Shown in pieces: positions 33,744-36,811 of a stretch of 36,811 nucleotides of DNA; the first letter of the stretch is position 1; each line of letters opens with the position of its first letter. Where the stretch lies: positions 1 through 36,811 of the forward strand of contig NZ_PHSU01000001.1 of NCBI RefSeq assembly GCF_002814235.1, given 5' to 3'. Origin of the DNA: Pseudomonas sp. QS1027 (GTDB lineage Bacteria > Pseudomonadota > Gammaproteobacteria > Pseudomonadales > Pseudomonadaceae). The notes beneath the pieces were generated by a model, which was not told where the DNA came from, searched no databases, and saw only the letters and a list, made by a program, of their open reading frames with translations. The translations under genes were made by a program, and so were the position numbers.

Positions 33744-34178
33744 ATGCCTTTAATTTGGGTTTTGCTGGTCGCACTGCTCCTTGGTGACTACATGCTTTCT
33801 GAAAATTTGAACAATTCCGAACAGGCCGCAATTTCTGCAGAGAACGAGGCAATTTCCGGGAGCATGCAAGTCTATAAAAACGCAATAGTTAAGTACGTTG
33901 AGCTTACGCCATCGGCATCCGGCGCAATCCCTGATTCAAGCTTAGGTTTACCTACTTGGTACTCGCGATTTCAAGGGGTTTCCAATTACGTGGCTTTCGG
34001 AAAGGTTTACGTCTATTACGTCGGCCGTGGGGAGTTAGCCTCTGTCATCGCCGATAAGACAGAGTCGATGACTGTCGGAATTAATAGGGGAGGAGTATTG
34101 ATGAACCCTCGAACTGGTAATACCGGCATTGCACTACCAGACGTGATTCCTGAGTCCTCAGTAGTGATCATGCAATGA
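33744..34178 (+). CDS. pilM: PilM-like thin-pilus protein
   Basis: A 144-residue protein from the ATG at 33744 (AAGTAAGG upstream). One N-terminal hydrophobic segment (about 3-15) is followed by a soluble domain with LGLPTWYSRFQGVSNYVAFG, KVYVYYVG and a C-terminal GNTGIALPDVIPESS. This pattern resembles PilM of the IncI thin pilus (PilM family). It overlaps the transglycosylase start by 4 bp. Confidence 0.6.
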   Translation: MPLIWVLLVALLLGDYMLSENLNNSEQAAISAENEAISGSMQVYKNAIVKYVELTPSASGAIPDSSLGLPTWYSRFQGVSNYVAFGKVYVYYVGRGELASVIADKTESMTVGINRGGVLMNPRTGNTGIALPDVIPESSVVIMQ

Positions 34179-34741
34179 ACATTATTCGTCTATTGGCAGC
34201 AGCGTTTATTTCAGCATCGGTGCCACTTGTAGGAAACTGTGAGGTACCGCCTCCTTTGTATGGCCAAATTGCATGGCAAGAGGGCGTTCCGGTAAACTAC
34301 CTCTATGCGATCGCCCAGACTGAAAGTAATACGGAGCTGACCATAGGATTTTATCCTTGGCCTTGGATATTGAACGTCGCAGGAACACCGAAGCGTTTCG
34401 CTACATATCAAGAGGCATGCAGTGAGGCCAACAGCGCTGTGGCGAAATACGGCGGAAAGTCCGTAGACATCGGGATCGGCCAACTGAACTGGGGTTATAA
34501 CGGGCATAAGTATTTCGCGACGCCGTGTGACTCGCTCTTTCCGCGAAGAAATTTGGAAGTCGCCGCAATGTTGCTGCGGACACATTACCAGGCAACAGGG
34601 GATTGGCTCGAAGCCGCTGGAATGTATCATCGCCCTGCTGGAGGTGAACCCGCGCGTCGTTACAAAAAGGAAATCGAGCGCCGGCTTAGTAAAATTACAG
34701 TTGCACCAGGACAGAAGGCACCCTATGTCGTCACAAAATGA
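34175..34741 (+). CDS. Lytic transglycosylase (PilT/VirB1-like)
   Basis: A 188-residue secreted muramidase. A signal peptide covers about residues 1-22. The catalytic Glu lies in YAIAQTES (E50), and the DIGIGQLNW block (about 97-105) is the typical GLMQ-like motif of SLT enzymes. It should cut peptidoglycan to make room for the secretion channel or pilus; in R64 the counterpart is pilT. Its 3' end overlaps the start of dotB by 17 bp. Confidence 0.85.
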   Translation: MNIIRLLAAAFISASVPLVGNCEVPPPLYGQIAWQEGVPVNYLYAIAQTESNTELTIGFYPWPWILNVAGTPKRFATYQEACSEANSAVAKYGGKSVDIGIGQLNWGYNGHKYFATPCDSLFPRRNLEVAAMLLRTHYQATGDWLEAAGMYHRPAGGEPARRYKKEIERRLSKITVAPGQKAPYVVTK

Positions 34742-35951
34742 ACAAGGGCGAATTTCGGTAGAAGGAGCACACTCTGCAGGTAGCCCTTTGCAGCAGGTTC
34801 TGTTGATTAAGCCTTTTGAGTTTCAGGGGGATTTTAGCCCCCATAATTTCAAACGGTTCTTGAAGTACTGCTCTGATAATGGCGTTTCTGACTTGACTAT
34901 CCAAGGCGGTGATTACATTTGGGCTGAAATTCACGGTCGTCAATGCCGGGCGACGTTGCACACGATAAAACAGGGTCAACTGCCCACTCTTATTGCAACC
35001 GTATGGCAAGCTGAGGTTGAGGCGAACATTCGCTCAGGTAAGGGCGCTGACAGAGCCCTTGAACTGCAAGGTGAAGAGCTGGGCATTGAGCGCGGCGGAT
35101 TCCTCAGATTTCGCTGCAACTTCATTCAGGCTCGGGTTGCGAAGCTTGATGAAGCGTATTCGATTACGATGCGCATTATCCCGTCCGATCTGCCAGACAT
35201 CCTAAAAATGGGTATCGAAAACGAACTTTTCGAAGCCATGTATCCTAGTCAGGGTTTGGTCCTCGTTTGTGGTCCTACCGGATCGGGTAAGACGACGTTG
35301 CAGGCAGGCATCTATGGCTACGCGGGGGAGCAAATGCCCGATCGCAAGGTTGTTACCTACGAAGATCCGATCGAGTTCGTCCTGGGCGGCGCTCATTGGA
35401 AAGGCCCACAGCCGTCTCAATCGCAAATTGGCCGGGACATTGCGACGTTCGCACTAGGTTTGAAAAATGCGATGCGCCGGAAACCAAGTATCATCGGTAT
35501 CGGCGAGGCGCGGGATCTGGAAACGATGGACGCAATGATTGAGGCGGGATTAAGCGGCCACCTTTGTTACGCAACAGTACACACCGAGTCGGTTCCTGAA
35601 ACGATCAACCGGATTATCCAGGTTTACCCGCCTGCGCAGCAATCGGCTGTTGCCTCGCGATTGATGGGATGTTTGCGAGTGATCGTAGTTCAGCGATTGC
35701 TCAAAACCGTCGATGGAAAGCGACAAGCTATTCGCGAGTACGTGGTGTTTGACCGTGATCTACGGAATGAACTTCAAAATCACCCATACGAAAGGTGGGC
35801 ATTAGAATTGCGGTTAAAACTTGAAGAAGCCGGCGCTACGCTAGACGACAAGGCGTGGGCTTTATTCGAAGCTGGGCGTGTCGATAAAGAGGAGTTCATT
35901 GAGCTCGCGGGGCACAAAGCTTTCCGTACACGTTCTGGAGTCGCTGCATGA
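34725..35951 (+). CDS. traJ: TraJ / DotB secretion ATPase
   Basis: A 408-residue GspE/PilT-type hexameric ATPase. Walker A GPTGSGKT lies at residues 183-190, the Asp box TYEDPIEF at 211-218, a Walker B-like IIGIGEARD near 264-272, and the His box region ATVHTESVPETINR near 291-304. It is the DotB/TraJ type, which powers type IVB assembly with DotO. The ATG at 34725 is chosen because the DotB-like sequence begins there; upstream codons are transglycosylase in another frame. Its stop overlaps the icmT start as ATGA. Confidence 0.92.
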   Translation: MSSQNEQGRISVEGAHSAGSPLQQVLLIKPFEFQGDFSPHNFKRFLKYCSDNGVSDLTIQGGDYIWAEIHGRQCRATLHTIKQGQLPTLIATVWQAEVEANIRSGKGADRALELQGEELGIERGGFLRFRCNFIQARVAKLDEAYSITMRIIPSDLPDILKMGIENELFEAMYPSQGLVLVCGPTGSGKTTLQAGIYGYAGEQMPDRKVVTYEDPIEFVLGGAHWKGPQPSQSQIGRDIATFALGLKNAMRRKPSIIGIGEARDLETMDAMIEAGLSGHLCYATVHTESVPETINRIIQVYPPAQQSAVASRLMGCLRVIVVQRLLKTVDGKRQAIREYVVFDRDLRNELQNHPYERWALELRLKLEEAGATLDDKAWALFEAGRVDKEEFIELAGHKAFRTRSGVAA

Positions 35952-36217
35952 GCGCTTCAATTTGGCAACACGCAGGCCGGTCGCCGAAAATTATCGGTAT
36001 CCCTTGTATGGCTTTCCTACCCATATTCATTTGGATGTTTCATTGGGCATATTGGACGTTTGCGCTGGCTGTAGGCACGATCGTTTTTTTTGCCGTGCTT
36101 GCTCGTTTCGGTCTGACTTTCAAGGTGCTTTGGGGCAAGGCTCTGCACTTTGTGCGGGGATCCAGAATTTTTGCGAGGCCATGGTGGTATCGCAACCGGT
36201 TCAAAGATCTCGATTAG
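35948..36217 (+). CDS. traK: TraK / IcmT-like small membrane protein
   Basis: An 89-residue protein with two close membrane segments (about 18-35 and 36-52) and a C-terminal cytoplasmic tail ending in a PWW-containing motif, as in IcmT of Legionella (86 residues) and TraK of R64. It is coupled to dotB by an ATGA overlap, as in IncI plasmids where traK follows traJ. Confidence 0.85.
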   Translation: MSASIWQHAGRSPKIIGIPCMAFLPIFIWMFHWAYWTFALAVGTIVFFAVLARFGLTFKVLWGKALHFVRGSRIFARPWWYRNRFKDLD

Positions 36218-36242
36218 AAATCCCCTTTCTTATCGTCAATAG

Positions 36243-36264
36243 AGGCTCCGTATGGGGCCTTTTT
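36243..36264 (+). terminator. Rho-independent terminator after traK
   Basis: AGGCTCC-GTAT-GGGGCCT (7 pairs, one G-U) followed by TTTTT, 26 bp after the traK stop. It closes the second secretion operon. In R64 traL and traM would follow here, whereas this plasmid carries repeat R4. Confidence 0.9.
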
Positions 36265-36274
36265 ACGCTTTGTT

Positions 36275-36811
36275 GGTCAAGGGTCAGCCCGGAAGCCGCA
36301 TGCGGCGCGCAGCCTGCTTGCAGGCGAGCACCGAACGGGTGAGGACTGAAGCGTAGCGTCCCTTTACCAGGTGGCTGGTGATCAAGGCTCCCCCGGCGGT
36401 CATGGGGGTTGCTTCTCCCCCATGGCCGTTGGGGTCAGAGGCCGACTCGCTCCCTTCCTGGAGGGAAGGGCGGGGGGATGGGTATGGCCGCCGCCGGCGG
36501 CCGGTGTAGGCCGTCATCCACAAATCCACGGGCTGTGTTAGGGGATGGGCCAGGGGATCCCCGTGCAGGCGGTGGGGTTCGTGGGTGATCGGTGCTCCTG
36601 CAGGCGCCGGCGGCGCCGGTGGCCACCACTAGGTGGCCGTGCCCTGCCCTTAATGTGCTAAAGGCCGGTACCGGTGCCGATCGGCACGGCGCGGCCGGCA
36701 GTCGCCGGTGAAGCACATCCATGGGGGAGAGAGGAGTTGGCCAGCAGATCTGCGCTCGATCGGCGCGCTGTGGGTGGACGACGTCCTGGGCCAGGCGCCG
36801 ATGGCTATGCC
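36275..36811. repeat. Long repeat R4, running into position 1
   Basis: The left and middle modules match R1 closely up to 'gtgccctgccct'. A different block starting 'taatgtgctaaaggccgg' follows and continues as the right end of R3. It runs off the end of the window and continues at position 1, giving a copy of about 680 bp on the circle. No gene is credible inside it. Confidence 0.85.

Overview
The window reads as a complete circular plasmid of 36,811 bp, probably from a Pseudomonas or a close gammaproteobacterial relative. The last bases and the first bases join without gap or overlap inside a repeat whose intact copy lies at about 28,810-29,355. Host assignment is an inference from the replicon type (an RPA-family initiator with iterons), the I-type transfer genes and the coding style. 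No rRNA, tRNA, CRISPR array, transposase or resistance gene was seen.

Layout. 1-1700: repeat material around a minus-strand gene for a possible type IVB secretion substrate. 1700-5070: a UvrD-like helicase (minus) and a two-gene nucleotidyltransferase toxin-antitoxin-like unit (plus). 5100-5700: GC-rich repeat R1. 5740-8790: the maintenance block (parA, a ribbon-helix-helix partner gene, two small genes and rep, all minus). 8830-9060: repeat R2. 9515-9822: iterons and a DnaA box, the likely oriV. 9975-23163: the I-type (Dot/Icm-like) secretion core in IncI R64 order, traM-N-O-P-Q-R-T-U-W-X-Y. 23300-28633: a membrane protein, a lipoprotein, two more possible substrates and two small genes. 28810-29355: repeat R3. 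29414-30635: an HTH regulator and its partner (minus). 30893-36217: an LPD7-domain protein followed by a secreted protein, a PilM-like protein, a lytic transglycosylase, DotB and IcmT. 36275-36811: repeat R4, running into position 1.

The strongest observation is a roughly 4.33 kb inversion. traU (dotO/icmB) and traY (dotA) are both cut. The 3' part of traU, complete traW and traX, and the 5' part of traY lie on the minus strand between the traU 5' part and the traY 3' part. Flipping the segment restores both genes and the R64 order. As written, the secretion system would lack an intact DotO ATPase and an intact DotA.

Three sequence signals tie the plasmid together: (1) arrays of an 8-bp phased ACGTANNN unit at the helicase gene, parA, the partition gene end, rep and three small genes, as expected for a ribbon-helix-helix regulator; (2) a conserved 5' leader (GGCGGCTACC hairpin, then CGTCTAGGAG) before rep and two small genes; (3) a GTAT-N10-ATAC promoter/operator motif before secretion genes and a substrate candidate. 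Three proteins share a C-terminal domain of about 77 residues followed by a basic tail, and are candidate secretion substrates. I could not find a relaxase, a coupling protein (DotL/TrbC), DotC or DotD, so the system looks incomplete for conjugation unless these are supplied in trans.
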